In this document: in pieces, positions 12,853 through 24,115 of the stretch
How the letters are laid out: every line of letters starts with the position of its first letter
Position numbering within the stretch: the first letter of the stretch is position 1
Assembly (NCBI GenBank): GCA_030761205.1
Contig: JAULJL010000004.1
Location: forward strand, 24,153,172-24,217,171
Source: Fremontodendron californicum
Taxonomy: Eukaryota; Streptophyta; Magnoliopsida; Malvales; Malvaceae
Length of the DNA: 64,000 nucleotides
Reading direction: 5' to 3'
Notes under the pieces: model-generated
Told to the model about the DNA's origin: nothing
Database searches by the model: none
Seen by the model: only the letters and a program-made list of their open reading frames with translations
Position numbers and translations under genes: made by a program

Positions 12853-14098
12853 GTATTATTCTTATTGAACCAAAATGCCATGTCATGTACTCTTGTCCCC
12901 TCTCTCTATCCTACTCATTCATTTATTTACAATAATATCACTGTGTGTTTTCTCCAAAATGGCCTAACTTCCTCATTTTACTACATATTTACCTTAGGTT
13001 ATTTCCATACCCTTCCTTCAACTTTTATTTATTTATTCTTCATCCCTCCATCAATCCCAAACAAATTTTATTTCCAATTGCATCCCTCTCTACATTCCGA
13101 ACTTTTTAAAATATGCAATTTAGTCCCTTAATTTTTCAATTTCATCTTATAATTGATTCTACTTTCTTTCTCTTTGTAATTGATCTCTTCAAATCCATTC
13201 CTTCATTGTTTCTCCTTTAAATTGAACTTTCAATTTCTTCAAATTTCAAATTTTCCTTTAAAATTGAACTTTCAATTTATTCAAGTTGGTCCTTGCATTT
13301 CTAATTCTTCTTCAAATTGGCTCATCTTCTCACTCTTCTTGTAATTGAGCTTCTTGAATTCATGTCTTTATTGATTATTCTCCAAATTGAACTTTCAATT
13401 TCAACCAATTTAATCATTTCCACATTTTCCCCAAAAATTAAACTTTTAATTTATTCAATTTAGTCCTTGTATTTTCAATTCTCTGTCCAATTAACCTCTC
13501 CTTTCATTCTACTTCGAATTGGACTTTTAAATACCTCTATTTATTGATTCTTTCTCAAATTGAACCTTCAATTTCATCAAATTTAATCATTTCTATATTT
13601 TCCCCAAAAATTGAATTTTCAATTTGTTCAATTTAGTCCTTCCAACGTTCCCATCTCCAATTTCGCCTTTATTCAATCCAATTATCACAAATTCCATTTC
13701 CATCCTCTTTAATTTGTTCAAATTAGCCACTTTGTCAACTCAATTTTGCTTTTCCCCCTTTTTAATTTCAACTTCTGATTTCTTTTAGTTTAGTCCCTAC
13801 ACTACTTTTCTTCCAATTTTTCCTTTCCATTTTCAATTGTAGCTCTCCAAATATCAAGATTACTTTATCACCATTCAATTATCTTTTTAAACCTTGATTT
13901 TTTGAAAATTGATATTTCCGTTGATTTTGACTTTGACTTTTGGTTAACTTTGACTTTTTGGTCAATTTTGGTCTTGTCCATTGTGGCGAACTCAAATGTT
14001 AAGGCCATTGAACCATGAAAATGGATTGAATTCAAAAAGATGGAGTTGAAGAAGAAACGTACCTTGTTTAGGGGCCTGGACAAAATTAGGTGTATACA
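12853..14098 (-). mobile_element. LTR F, outer start, minus strand
   Basis: Read on the minus strand from 14098 the sequence begins TGTATACACCTAATTTTGTCC, a variant of the Ogre-type LTR start TGTAGACACCTAATTTTGTC. It continues through a gtcaaagt/gtcaaaa-rich part comparable to the agtcaacc series at the start of LTRs A, B and E. The rest, about 12900-13860, is a pyrimidine-rich series of caattt and ttcaaattg units on the plus strand. No gene is seen. It is continuous with 3035-4390 once the copia-type element is removed. Confidence 0.6.
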
Positions 14099-14330
14099 CT
14101 AACGGTCCAAAAACCATTGATAAAACCTAAAAATCCGTCGCTATAAGTCTGAAAATCCTATACCGACGGTCAAGATGGCTATTCCGACAATAATTTAAGC
14201 GTTAGTAAAACCCTCGTCGATAAAGATCTATACCAATGAAAAGCGACTGTCGGAATAGGGTTTATAATCTATACGACGGTTCTCAGTGTCACTAATGTTA
14301 CTACCATCGGTATAGACTCTATTGTGTTAG
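14097..14330. mobile_element. Foldback MITE, possibly CACTA-derived
   Basis: About 235 bp with internal inverted repeats: atccgtcgctata against tatacgacggtt, cctataccgacgg against ccatcggtatag, and gctattccgaca against tgtcggaata. The left end reads CACTAACGG and the right end GTGTTAG. The repeated ccgacgg/tataccg motifs are like the subterminal repeats of CACTA elements, but the right end lacks a clean TAGTG and I cannot fix a target duplication. It lies between two LTR starts that face away from each other. Confidence 0.5.
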
Positions 14331-15183
14331 TTAATTTAATTTTGTCCTTTGACACCTAATTTTGTCCGGGCCCTAAATGAGGTAATTTCTTCCTTGTGAT
14401 GTTTTAGAATGAAGAAAACCTATTCTCATCTTGCAGATGGTACTCCAAGACTTTGTTTAGAAAGTGAAGAATGAAAAGTCAATCCGAAAAAAGTCAACCC
14501 CGAAAAAGTCAACCTCAAAAAGTCAACCACTGAAAAAGTCAACCCTCATTCAAAATCAAGATTCAAAGTTAAATTGAACAATGGTGAAAGAATTTTGATA
14601 ATCTGAGGTCTACAATGAAAGATATAGAGTTCGAAAGATGGGTTATGGAAATTCAGTGAAAAAGAAACCCTAATTCGGTAAATTTGAGAAAAAATGATTA
14701 ACGATAAAATTGGTCGAAGTTGGAGGTTTCAAATGGAATATAATCAATGACTACGGGTATTGGAAAGGCCAATTGGAAGCAGAACCAAAGGAAGATCAAT
14801 TTGGAAGGAAACAGGAAATTAGGATTTTTGCTGATTTTGCAAAATTGGGGAAAATTGCAGAGATGGCCCGATTCGGTAAAGTTGAAGCCCCTAATTGATC
14901 AAGAGTGAGTAAACAAAGACAGCACAAGGCTCAGTTTGAAGTAATTCCGAGAAAAGAGCCGGTTGGAGGAAAAATGAAAAAAGGAGAAAATTCTCGATAT
15001 TAAAAAAAAGGAAAAATCAAATTGGAGGGGAATTTGATCGTAAAAATTGGGAATTTTAGGACCAAATCCAATTCAATATATAACAAAGGCAATAGAAAAA
15101 GAAAATTTGGAAATCAGACCTGTTTTGAGTAAAACCAAGGTTTCGGGGGTTAAAGGGCAATCTTGGAAGATTCGGGAAAAATA

Positions 15184-15640
15184 GGAAATGAGCTCCAAAA
15201 ATTATGAAAACCTCCAAATCTGAGTCTTATATTATTTGGAAGGTATTGATGAAGAAAATCCAGAATTGGAGCTCATTTGAAAAATGGCAAAGTTTGGGTG
15301 CACTAAGCTGAAATTCTGGAAGAAAAATCTGGGAAAAATAGGAAACGAGCTCGGAAAATTACCAAAACGTCCAGATCTCAATTTTATATTATTTAGAAGG
15401 TATTGGTGAATAAAAATCCAGAATCGGAGCTCAATTGAAAAAGGCTAAATTTGGGAGGCACCAAACCGAAACTTTTAAAGATAAATCCGGGAAAAATAGG
15501 AAACATGCTCAAAAAATTATGAAAACTTCCAGAACTGAGTTTTATATTGGTTAGGAGGTATTGGAAAAATAAAATCCAAATTTGGTGTTCGTTTGCAATT
15601 TAATCAAGTTTAGGGGCTAGAGTGCAATTTTACCGAAGAA
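15184..15640 (+). repeat. 157-158-bp tandem repeats in LTR E
   Basis: The phrase ggaaatgagctc and its variants recur at 15184, 15341 and 15499, spacing 157 and 158 bp, each followed by aaaa-ttatgaaaac and later tattggtgaa-like text. This is the diverged counterpart of the 159-bp repeats in LTRs A and B. Confidence 0.7.
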
Positions 15641-16004
15641 ATCGAAGAGGGCCATTTTTGCAATTTAAAAAAAATGCTGGAATTTTAAGGGCCATTCAGC
15701 CAGCCCATAAAGAAGAGGAGGATTGGCTGAGTTCTCTCATCTAAGGGCCAAAATTGAATAGCGAGGTGGTATTTTTATTTGGTTAAGCCCTTGTGATCAT
15801 GCCAAGTGGCCAAATGAATGAAGAGAAAAGATGAGCACATTATGGTCAGGATTCTTGGACAGCTGGTTATGGTTAGGGGCTGATCACTTCATTCTATGGT
15901 TGCAAATTCACTTTTTTATCATCTTTGATTAGTATCCTTTAGATCTTGCTAGCTAGGAAAAAAATGACAACATTATGACAACATATGGAGACCATTCGGC
16001 TGCC

Positions 16005-16012
16005 TATAAATA
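16005..16012 (+). promoter_or_regulatory. TATA box of LTR E
   Basis: CTATAAATAGAGG follows the conserved phrase ccattcggctg. The place in the LTR (about 1.65 kb from its start) suits a retrotransposon promoter. A second TATAAAAG at 16085-16092 is an alternative. The matching place in LTRs A and B is degenerate (for example gctcgtagagagagg). Confidence 0.55.
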
Positions 16013-17880
16013 GAGGGGAGGTTTTCATCTTTTGGAAGGTTTTTTTGGCTGAGTATTTTTCATGTATGAGCAATAGCTAAGTGGTATAAAAGCAAAGACA
16101 AATTTTGAAGAGAAGGAAGCTTGAAAGAGAGCTTTGAAAGGTAACCTTTTGGCACCTAACTCTTGCATTTTTCTTTCTTTTTATATGCTGATTTCCTTAC
16201 TTTCCATGTGATTTCTTGTTATTTTATTATGAGATAAAGGTTTTTAAAACTTCCTTTTAAGGCTCCTATCTTGTGTTTTCATAAAAAATATCAAAAACAA
16301 TTTTTTTTTTTACTACATTTTTCAAGTTGGCCGAATGCCCTCCTTTATGTGTGATTGCCTTGTGTTTGATTTTATTCCTATGTTGGTTGTGGTAGGTTAG
16401 TTTGTTTTGATGATTTAGCTTTCTACAATAATCAAAATATGGAGCTCATTTCTACTTTCTTTACTTACTCTTATTTTTCTGTTTTTATCATTTATTTTTA
16501 TGTCTACTTGCTTTATTTACTAACTTTAATTTTCTATTTTCATTATATCAAGTCATTCATGCTTTGCATTATTACCATGCCATATGTTTGTGTATTTGCC
16601 TAGCTATATCTTTGCATTTTCATCATGATTATTTGGCTATCATGCTTTCTTTTATGTCTTGCATATTTGCCAATATTTGTGTTATTGCCTTGCCATATTC
16701 TCACACTTTCAACATGACCATTTGGCTACCATGGGTTTTTCTTGCCTTGTGTATTTGCATTTTCATCTTGATTGTTTGACTACCATGCTTTCATTCATGC
16801 TTTACATCATTATGCCATGTTATTGTGTATTTGTTTTGCCATGTTCTTGCATTATTATTATGTTCATTTGGTCATTATATGTTCATGTTACTTTCATGCA
16901 TATTTATATGTCATATTAGGCATTAAGCCATATTATATTGCCATGCATATTCTTATGACATTTTAGTTTTTAGGTCATTTTTGTATGCCATGCATATTTT
17001 CATGTTTATTAGGTCTTAGGTCATCTTGTATTTCCATGCATATTTTCATGTTCATTAGGTCTTAGGTCATATTTATTGCCATGCATATTTCTATCTCATA
17101 TTAGGTCTTATGTTATCATTTATTGTCATGCATATTTCTATCTCATGTTAGGCATTAGGTCATCTTTTATGCCATGCATATTTTCTATGTCATTTAAGCA
17201 TTAGGTCATGCATTTAACTCGCTGTTTGTTAATGCATTTCATCTCATCCCATTTGATTTTTGACTTAACCCAATCAATGGCTCAATGCCAAGCTCTCACG
17301 AGCATGCTTGTGGAAAATTAAGATTGGTACAAGTTGGATTTTCTACCTTTGTGATTTTTTTTCATTAGGCAATACTTGTCCAAATTTTTACCACTGATTA
17401 TAGGATCTTAGAGGAGTCTTCAATATTTTTATTCTGATATTTGGATGTTTTTATCAAAGGTTTAAAAATGTTTTTTGGCTAAACAGTTTTTCACCCAGTG
17501 TTTTGTCTTTCATAAATTTCGGATAGGTTATCCTTCGTCCAAAAATTAAACTGATTTTTTTCTCATATAGGTCGACATGTTCTGAGTTTCCCATAATTTT
17601 TTCAGAGTTTTTTGAAATTTTTTAAATGGGTAAAAAAATCACATTTTAAAACTGGTTACAAAAGTCAGATTTGTTTTCAAGAAGAAAATAATTTTCTGTT
17701 TTGGTTAAGGCATTAAGAGGGAGCTGATTTAGAACAATAGCTATTGTCCTAGGTTGATTTTTAAGTCATTTTATTCCTAAAATTTGATTTTATGAAGGTC
17801 GGATCAAGGGTGGTCAACCCGGGTTTTCAAAGTTAGGAAATAGAGCCTATTTAAAGAGGGGTTTCGGCTAGAGGTGGCAA

Positions 17881-18130
17881 TTGGGCGGGTTCGGGCGGGT
17901 TCGGGTCGGGTTCATTCGGGTTCGGGTTTATTCGGGTTCGGGCTCATTCGGGTTCGGGCTCATTCGGGTTCGGGTCCATCCGGGTTCGGGCTCATTCGGG
18001 TTCGGGTCTATTCGGGTTCGGGCCCATTCGGGTTCGGGCCCATTCGGGTTCGGGCTCATTCGGGTTCGGGCCCATTCGGGTTCGGGTTCGGGTTCGGTCT
18101 GGGTTCGGGTTCGATCTGGGTACGGGTATG
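17881..18130 (+). repeat. 16-bp minisatellite, left end of hAT element
   Basis: About 14 units of ctcattcgggttcggg with variants (tctatt, cccatt, tccatc). Because 16 is not a multiple of three, all three plus frames read as Gly/Phe/Arg/Val-rich repeats with a 16-residue period. Those frames are by-products of the repeat. Confidence 0.9.
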
Positions 18131-18556
18131 TTTTACATTATTTTATTTTATATTAGATGTAATCATTTTTACGTAATTTAAATATTTATATCTAAAAACA
18201 AATTATTAATTTATTATTATTTTTATTTTTATTTTTATTTTTATACTTTTGCTATTATATGATATTTTTAATTATATTTATTTTTTAAAATTAATATTTG
18301 TTAGCACCAAAAGAATAAGAAATTAATTTGTTATATAAAATCAAATTTTGAAATAATTTATTATAAAAAATATGATATATTATAAATTAATATATTGATA
18401 TTTAAAATAATTGATTTGATGAGCTCGAATTTCAAAATATAAATACATTATAATTTATATTCACTATAAAATAAAAAACTTATAAAAATAAATCCTGGCC
18501 TTCATCTATTCGTTTATATACTTATAAAATGCAAAAAATTTATGCTTATAGTCAAG

Positions 18557-18584
<28 letters not shown>
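18557..18584. repeat. (AT)14 microsatellite
   Basis: Uninterrupted AT dinucleotides, 28 bp, inside the hAT element. Confidence 0.95.
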
Positions 18585-18587
<3 letters not shown>

Positions 18588-18832
18588 GTACTTATATTTT
18601 TTTCATCAGTATAAAGTATAAATTATAAAGTAGTACTAAAAAATATAATTTATATTTAAATTATACGTAATAAATATATAATTAATATGATTATTTATTA
18701 ATATATAATAAATATACCCAAAACCAAAAGGCCATAAAACCCAAAACCCCATTAAATCCACCCGCTAAAATAAAATCACATGAAAGCCATAATCCAATTA
18801 AACCCACCCTAACCTAACCGCATAAGTATAAC

Positions 18833-19093
18833 TAGAGCTGCTTATGGGCCGGGCCGAGCCGCGGCCCAGTTTTTTTTATTTTCTCTGCCCAGGCCTGGCC
18901 CGCCCGTTTAGGCCCGAAATACTATTCATTGGAATAAAAAAATATTTTTTTTAATTTTTTTTAATTTTTTATAATTAAAATTAAATAAAATAATATTATT
19001 ATAATAAAAATTACCGGCCCGGAACACAAAATATCCTGCCCAAGCCCGGCCCGATACGGGCCGGGCGGGCTGTCCGGCCCGTGAGCAGGTCTA
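18833..19093. mobile_element. Nested hAT MITE, 261 bp
   Basis: Imperfect terminal inverted repeats TAGAGCTGCTTATGGGCCGGGC and (on the other strand) TAGACCTGCTCACGGGCCGG. The 8-bp target duplication AGTATAAC is exact at 18825-18832 and 19094-19101. Ends are GC-rich, the centre is AT-only. It has no coding capacity and lies inside the larger hAT element. Confidence 0.9.
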
Positions 19094-19440
19094 AGTATAA
19101 CCCAAAAGGCCAAAATAATTGAATTATTGTCAATTTTTTTACCCTTATAGATTAATTGAATTATTGTCAAATTTTTTTTCATATCTTTAAAATTTTCAAG
19201 AATTTAAAATATTTAGATTGTAAATTCATCATGATATGAGACGTTAAAATTATAACTTATAAGTACAAAATATAATTTACTTTTTGATAAAATTATTATT
19301 TCATCATATATATATATAATATATTAAATTTTAAATTTTAATTAAATTATTAAAAAAAATTAGAATAAAATTAATAATTAAAGTTATTGCTTTGTAAAAA
19401 AAAATAATTGCAATTTGTTTATTTTTATTTTTAGTATTAA

Positions 19441-19716
19441 ATTCGGGTTCGGGTTCGGGCCGGTCTCGGGTTCGGGTCCATTCGGGTTCGGGCTCATTCG
19501 GGTTCGGGCTCATTCGGGTTCGGGCCCATTCGGGTTCGGGTCCATTCGGGTTCGGGTCCATTCGGGTTCGGGCCCATTCGGGTTCGGGTCCATTCGGGTT
19601 CGGGCCCATTCGGGTTCGGGCTTTTTCAGGTTCGTGTTTTTGACTTTTTGGTCAAATCGGGTTTGGGCGGGTTCGGGTTCGGGTTTTCCTGGGCGGGTTT
19701 TCGGGTTCGGGTTCAT
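19441..19716 (+). repeat. 16-bp minisatellite, right end of hAT element
   Basis: The same 16-bp unit as at the left end, about 11 regular units followed by a looser gggcgggttcggg part. It is in the same orientation as the left array, although the element's termini are inverted. Confidence 0.9.
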
Positions 19717-19887
19717 TTTGCCACCTCTAGTTTCGGCTATGGTGCTATTTTCATCCAAAAATTTTCAAATTGTTTTTCATCCAATCACAAAATATTTTGA
19801 TAAAAAAATTTTAGTTCAAATCTTTTTCTAAGATAGTTGGATATCTTTTTAGATATACGAGGATGTCCTTATTTAAAAGAAAAAAAA

Positions 19888-21257
19888 CATAATGATAAAA
19901 TTAACCCTCAAACTATGCAAAATATATCATTTTGACTCCTATTATTTTATTTGGCGTAAATAAGCCATCGTACTATTATTTTATTTTATTTAAACCAAAT
20001 TTGGATGAAATATGTTAGTCTACGTTAACTCAATTTAACTAGTGCTTACATGGACACAAAAATGAGCCAACTAAGACTTACGTGGGCCAAATAAAATTAG
20101 GTGGCATACCATGTATGAATTAGTAAAAATAATACTTGAAAAAAAATTAAAAACTTCATGAAAAACCCAGATTAGGTGGCATACTTTTCCTTTTCTTTCT
20201 TCGTTTTCTTTCAGTTTTATTCTTTCTCTCTCTTCAATGATGGCAATAGCATCTTTCTCTCTCAACTTGATTCTCATGGATTCTCACTCATTTAAGCATT
20301 ATTGTTGCGGGTCGAGGTAGATGAAGAAAGCATTGAAGCAGATTTTTGTTTCCTCTTCGTCTTCTAGCCTTGAAAATGATTTTTTTTTTTTTTTTTTACA
20401 ATTTAATTGGGTCAAATGATTCACACACCTCATTATTTCTCCTTTTCTTTCTTTTGTTTTTCTAGGTGTTTGGGGAGAATCGGGTTTCAGATTTTGTGGA
20501 TTTTGGTGAATGGGTTGTTCGGGTTTGATTTTTTGGTGGAAGAAATAGTAGAAATGGGTTTGATATTTTGTTTGTTTGATTTTGCTTCTTTCGGTGGAGG
20601 AAAAAATGCATATTTATGAGTGTTTCCAGGTTAGATGGAAGCATTAATTTTGCTAATTTGCTTTCTTTTGTTTCAATTGGGGATGAGCTCCAAAAACTGT
20701 CACTGCTTAAAAATTTGAATTTCTTTCTAATCAATGGGTTGTGTATTTTTTTTATACTTTGTTATATGTTTGATTTTCTAGAAGAAAGAGAGGAAGAAGC
20801 TAACGGGTTTGATGTTTGAAAGGAAAAAAAATGCTTTTGTGTATGTTGAAATTTTGAAATATGTTTACTTTTTTATATTTGATTTGGTGTTTTTTTGTTA
20901 TTTACTTTTGATTTACTGGGTTTGATTTTTTGTGAAAGAAATTGATGGGTGAAGGGATTAGAAAGAGTGGAAGACCTGAGAGTGAAATTGAACCAAATTT
21001 GGGTTTTTCTTAAAATCAAATGCGATGGAGGAATTAAAAAATATATTTTTTTTTTAAATTGTTTGATAATGACATATAAGCAAACGATGTGTAATTCCAT
21101 GTAGATTTCGGTCATATTTAACGGAATTTTAACGGATTTCGTACAATTTGAATTAAATTGACTCAGAATAAAAGAACGAGAATTAATTGGTTTAAATAAA
21201 AGATGAAGGGCTAAAATGATACATATGATATAGTTTGAGGCAAAATTCGTTATTATG
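19888..21257. mobile_element. MULE-like non-autonomous element, 1370 bp
   Basis: Left end cataatgataaaatta then ccctcaaactatg...atatatcattttg; the right end read in reverse is cataataacgaattttg then cctcaaactatatc...tatcatttta. The inverted repeats are thus about 45 bp, imperfect. The flanks share aagaaaaaaa (about 19878-19887 and 21260-21269), which fits a 9-10-bp duplication as in Mutator-like elements, though the run is low complexity. The interior is T-rich; frames such as 20407-20619 (plus) or 20462-20734 (minus) do not resemble known proteins, so I see no transposase and no clear captured gene. Confidence 0.7.
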
Positions 21258-22594
21258 CCAAGAAAAAAATACACTTTTATGCATTGCATTTTTCATGTTC
21301 ATGCATATTCAATGATATATGATTTTTTTTTGCTATGAATATTCTATGATGATATTATTGCTTTGATTTAGATTTAATGATGTTATATTGATTGTTATAT
21401 GGTTATGGATATATTATGTTATTCTATATTCCTTGCTTAGTTATTATTTATTTTGTCATATCATTTAGGATTTATTATGTTCATGCATTATCTTTTTTTA
21501 TTTTCATGCATATTTTATTATAATGTTATTTTATGTTTTTATCATGTCATGTTATTAAATTATGCTATGTCATTTAGAATATACCATGTCACTTAAATTT
21601 TGTCATGCCATTTAGATTATATCATTTCATTTAGATTTTGCCATGTCATTTAGATTTTACCATGTTATTTAGATTATGCTATTTCATCTAACTTTTGTTA
21701 TGTCATCTGTTACTATGTCATTAGTAATAATTTACATATTCATATTCATCTTTTTAAAATATTTTTAAAAAAATCATGGTTTTCAATTAAAAATAAAGAT
21801 ATTTCCGAGTTAAAATAATTCATGAGTTCTCTGCCGGGTTTGCTGGGGAGGATATCATCAATTATCAATAATGAAGGAATATCTTTCTTTTAAAAATAAA
21901 AGATGAAGGGCTAAAATGATACATATGATATAGTTTGAGGCAAAATTCGTTATTATGCCAAGAAAAAAATACACTTTTATGCATTACATTTTTCATGTTC
22001 ATGTATATTCAATGATATATGATTTTTTTTTTTGCTATGAATATTCTATGGTGATGTTATTGCTTTGATTTAGATTTAATGATGTTATATTGATTGTTAT
22101 ATGGTTATGGATATATTATGCTATTCTATACTCCTTGCTTAGTTATTATTTATTTTGTCATATCATTTAGGATTTATTATGTTCATGCATTTTTTTTTCA
22201 TGCATATTTTATTATAATGTTATTTTATGTTTTTATCATGTCATGTTATTAAATTATGCTATGTCATTTAGAATATACCATGTCACTTAAATTTTGCCAT
22301 GCCATTTAGATTATATCATTTCATTCAGATTTTGCCATGTCATTTAGATTTTACCATGTTATTTAGATTATGTTATTTCATCTAACATTTGTTATGTCAT
22401 CTTTTACTATGTCATTAGTAATAATTTACATATTCATTTTTATCTTTTTAAAATATTTTTAAAAAAATCATGATTTTCAATAAAAAATAAAGATATTTCC
22501 GAGTTAAAATAATTCATGAGTTCTCTGCCGGGTTTGCTGGGGAGGATATCATCAATTATTAATAATGAAGGAATATCTTTCTTTTACAAATGAA
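21201..22594 (+). repeat. 700-bp tandem duplication
   Basis: Copy one begins at 21201 (agatgaagggctaaaatgat), copy two at 21901 with the same words, and they run in parallel to about 22594. Each copy holds the last 57 bp of the MULE-like element plus about 640 bp of LTR. The junction lies in ttttaaaaataaa/tttaaataaa, a short shared word. Copies differ by few substitutions and T-run lengths, so the event is younger than the insertion. Confidence 0.9.
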
Positions 22595-23143
22595 AATGAT
22601 TCAGAGATTTTCCAAATAAATAAATTTTTTTACATTTTGCCGAATTTGTCGGGGAATATAGGAAAATTTTGAATTAATAAATTCTGGATCATTTTCAATT
22701 AAAAATGAAATTATTTTTCTTTAAATTGGAAATTATTTTAAAATGCCAAATATAAAACCGACTTTTACCGAGACTTGAGATAACACATGATTAATAATAT
22801 ATTGTTTTATACGAGCGTTGTGCGGGTGCTAATCCTTCCCCGCACATAACCGATTCCCAAACCCGCTTCTTTGATTTCTCTTGTTTAAAAGCGTAGATTT
22901 TGAAATTGATTTTAAAATGTTTTAATTAATTTTAAAATATTTCACAAAACCGGTTTTAATAGGTGGAAGATCACACCTAGCCAAAAAATATTGGTGGCGA
23001 CTCCATTTCTTTTTCGAGTTTGTTTTCAAACTCTCATTTTATTAAAGAGGAATTAAGTCATCTTTTCCTCTGTTTCCCCTAATGTCACACTTAACGAGTA
23101 ATGTCTCGCCATGAGACTTGTCATTTTTTAGGTTGCGACAACT

Positions 23144-23160
23144 TGGCGACTCCACTGGGA
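23144..23160 (+). other. Primer binding site of element E (tRNA-Arg type)
   Basis: TGGCGACTCCACTGGGA begins three bases after the LTR end. The same word follows the LTRs of A and B. It fits the tRNA-Arg 3' end, as described for Ogre elements. Confidence 0.8.
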
Positions 23161-24115
23161 ACATTTAGAGAGTCAGGATTAGAATTAGTCGTGTGTTATT
23201 AAAGTCTCGATTTTGTTGGTTTTTATTTGGTATTTAATTTTAATTCTCACATTTTTCAATAATAAGGATAATTTTGGAAAATAATAAAATGTTTTTGAAT
23301 ATGTCCATACTCATGTGCATGCATATTATTATTGTTCTCTGATTATTTTGTTACGTATAATTGTTCTTTGCTTAACTGATGCTTTACGGTGTTTAATCTT
23401 ATCGGGATATTTAGAATATGGGTTATAGAATAAGTGGTGAAAAGTTTGTTTTGTTCCTCCACAAACACTGCACTTGCATTTGCATAATATGAACTCTCTA
23501 CCCGGGTTCTGTCCTTTTTAGGTGGGAGTAAAGTAACTACGCCTTCATGATTGACCCTCCGTATGGGCTAGTGAAACACTTCCGGAGTATAAAGTACCTA
23601 AAGCCTTCGTGATTGATCCTCCGTATGGGCTTAGGAAAATATACTCTAACAAATTGAACCCGCTTTTATCGGGGTGCCTTACTAGCCTTCACCGGCCACA
23701 ATGAGGAACAATTTGGGGCCTTTAGAACCGAATTCAACCTCATATAGTGAACTTAGGCGAAGCCATATCGGATTCTTGTTAGATACCCGAAGTTAAAAAC
23801 ACGTGGAGGAACATTTCCAACATTTTACCATCTTTCTATATCTTGGATTTTACAAATCGGGTGATGATGAACGAACATCGTATCGCCCGTAATAAGCGTA
23901 TTATTTCGTCCCAAAGGCATCGTAATGCCAAATTTCTGTTAATATTGTCGAGACATTTATTTGATTAGCATATTGTTATTTGTTTCATACTTGTGAATTC
24001 ATTTCCTTACTAATTTATTTATTTTTTTCTTTCTTTCTTAGTCATGCATCATTAACACCATCATGCACTTGAAGTTTATTGGCCTTTGGGATAGTTTTTA
24101 ACCTAAAGGACTTTC
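23161..24115 (+). other. Untranslated leader of element E
   Basis: No gene. It aligns with the leaders of A (42859-43809) and B (62917-63846). It has a pair of 62-bp direct repeats (gccttcatgattgaccctcc at 23541 and gccttcgtgattgatcctcc at 23603) followed by tatactct. Confidence 0.75.

Larger units (their letters stand above)
17869..19729. mobile_element. hAT-type non-autonomous transposon, 1861 bp
   Basis: Terminal inverted repeats are TAGAGGTGGCAA at the left and TTGCCACCTCTA at the right, a form typical of plant hAT elements. An exact 8-bp target duplication, GTTTCGGC, flanks it at 17861-17868 and 19730-19737; 8 bp is the hAT size. No transposase frame is present. Both ends carry arrays of a 16-bp unit, and the centre is AT-rich with few marks. 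A second hAT MITE is inserted at 18833-19093. It interrupts the LTR of element E. Confidence 0.9.
14347..23140 (+). repeat. 5' LTR of element E with three later disruptions
   Basis: The start is blurred (ctttgacacctaattttg where the family has tgtagacacct); the end at 23140 is the normal gcgaca, followed by the PBS. The gross length is 8.8 kb. Removing the hAT insertion, the MULE-like insertion and one copy of the tandem duplication leaves about 4.85 kb, in line with the LTRs of A and B. Blocks in order: agtcaacc-rich start, 157-bp repeats, TATA region, poly-T and CATGCAT-rich middle, CATTTAG repeats, conserved end block. The open frames at 16564-16966 are T-rich LTR sequence and not genes. 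Confidence 0.8.

Noticed and set aside
16564..16966. Cys/His/Tyr-rich short proteins in LTR E
   Set aside because: These are overlapping frames through the CATGCAT- and TTTGC-rich LTR middle; similar frames arise in the other LTRs without sequence conservation.
17881..18130. Telomere-like repeat
   Set aside because: The unit is cgggttcggg-based and 16 bp, not the plant TTTAGGG repeat, and is bounded by hAT termini.
17874..18176. Glycine/arginine-rich proteins with GFG and IRVR repeats
   Set aside because: Frames exist in all phases because the 16-bp unit has no stop; they lie in hAT ends.
18841..19085. GC-rich island that might be a promoter or rDNA piece
   Set aside because: The gggccgggcc blocks are the inverted ends of a small hAT MITE with an exact 8-bp duplication.
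20407..20819. Host gene fragment captured by the MULE-like element
   Set aside because: The frames are short, T-rich and resemble no protein I know; exon-like structure is not visible. A database search could change this.
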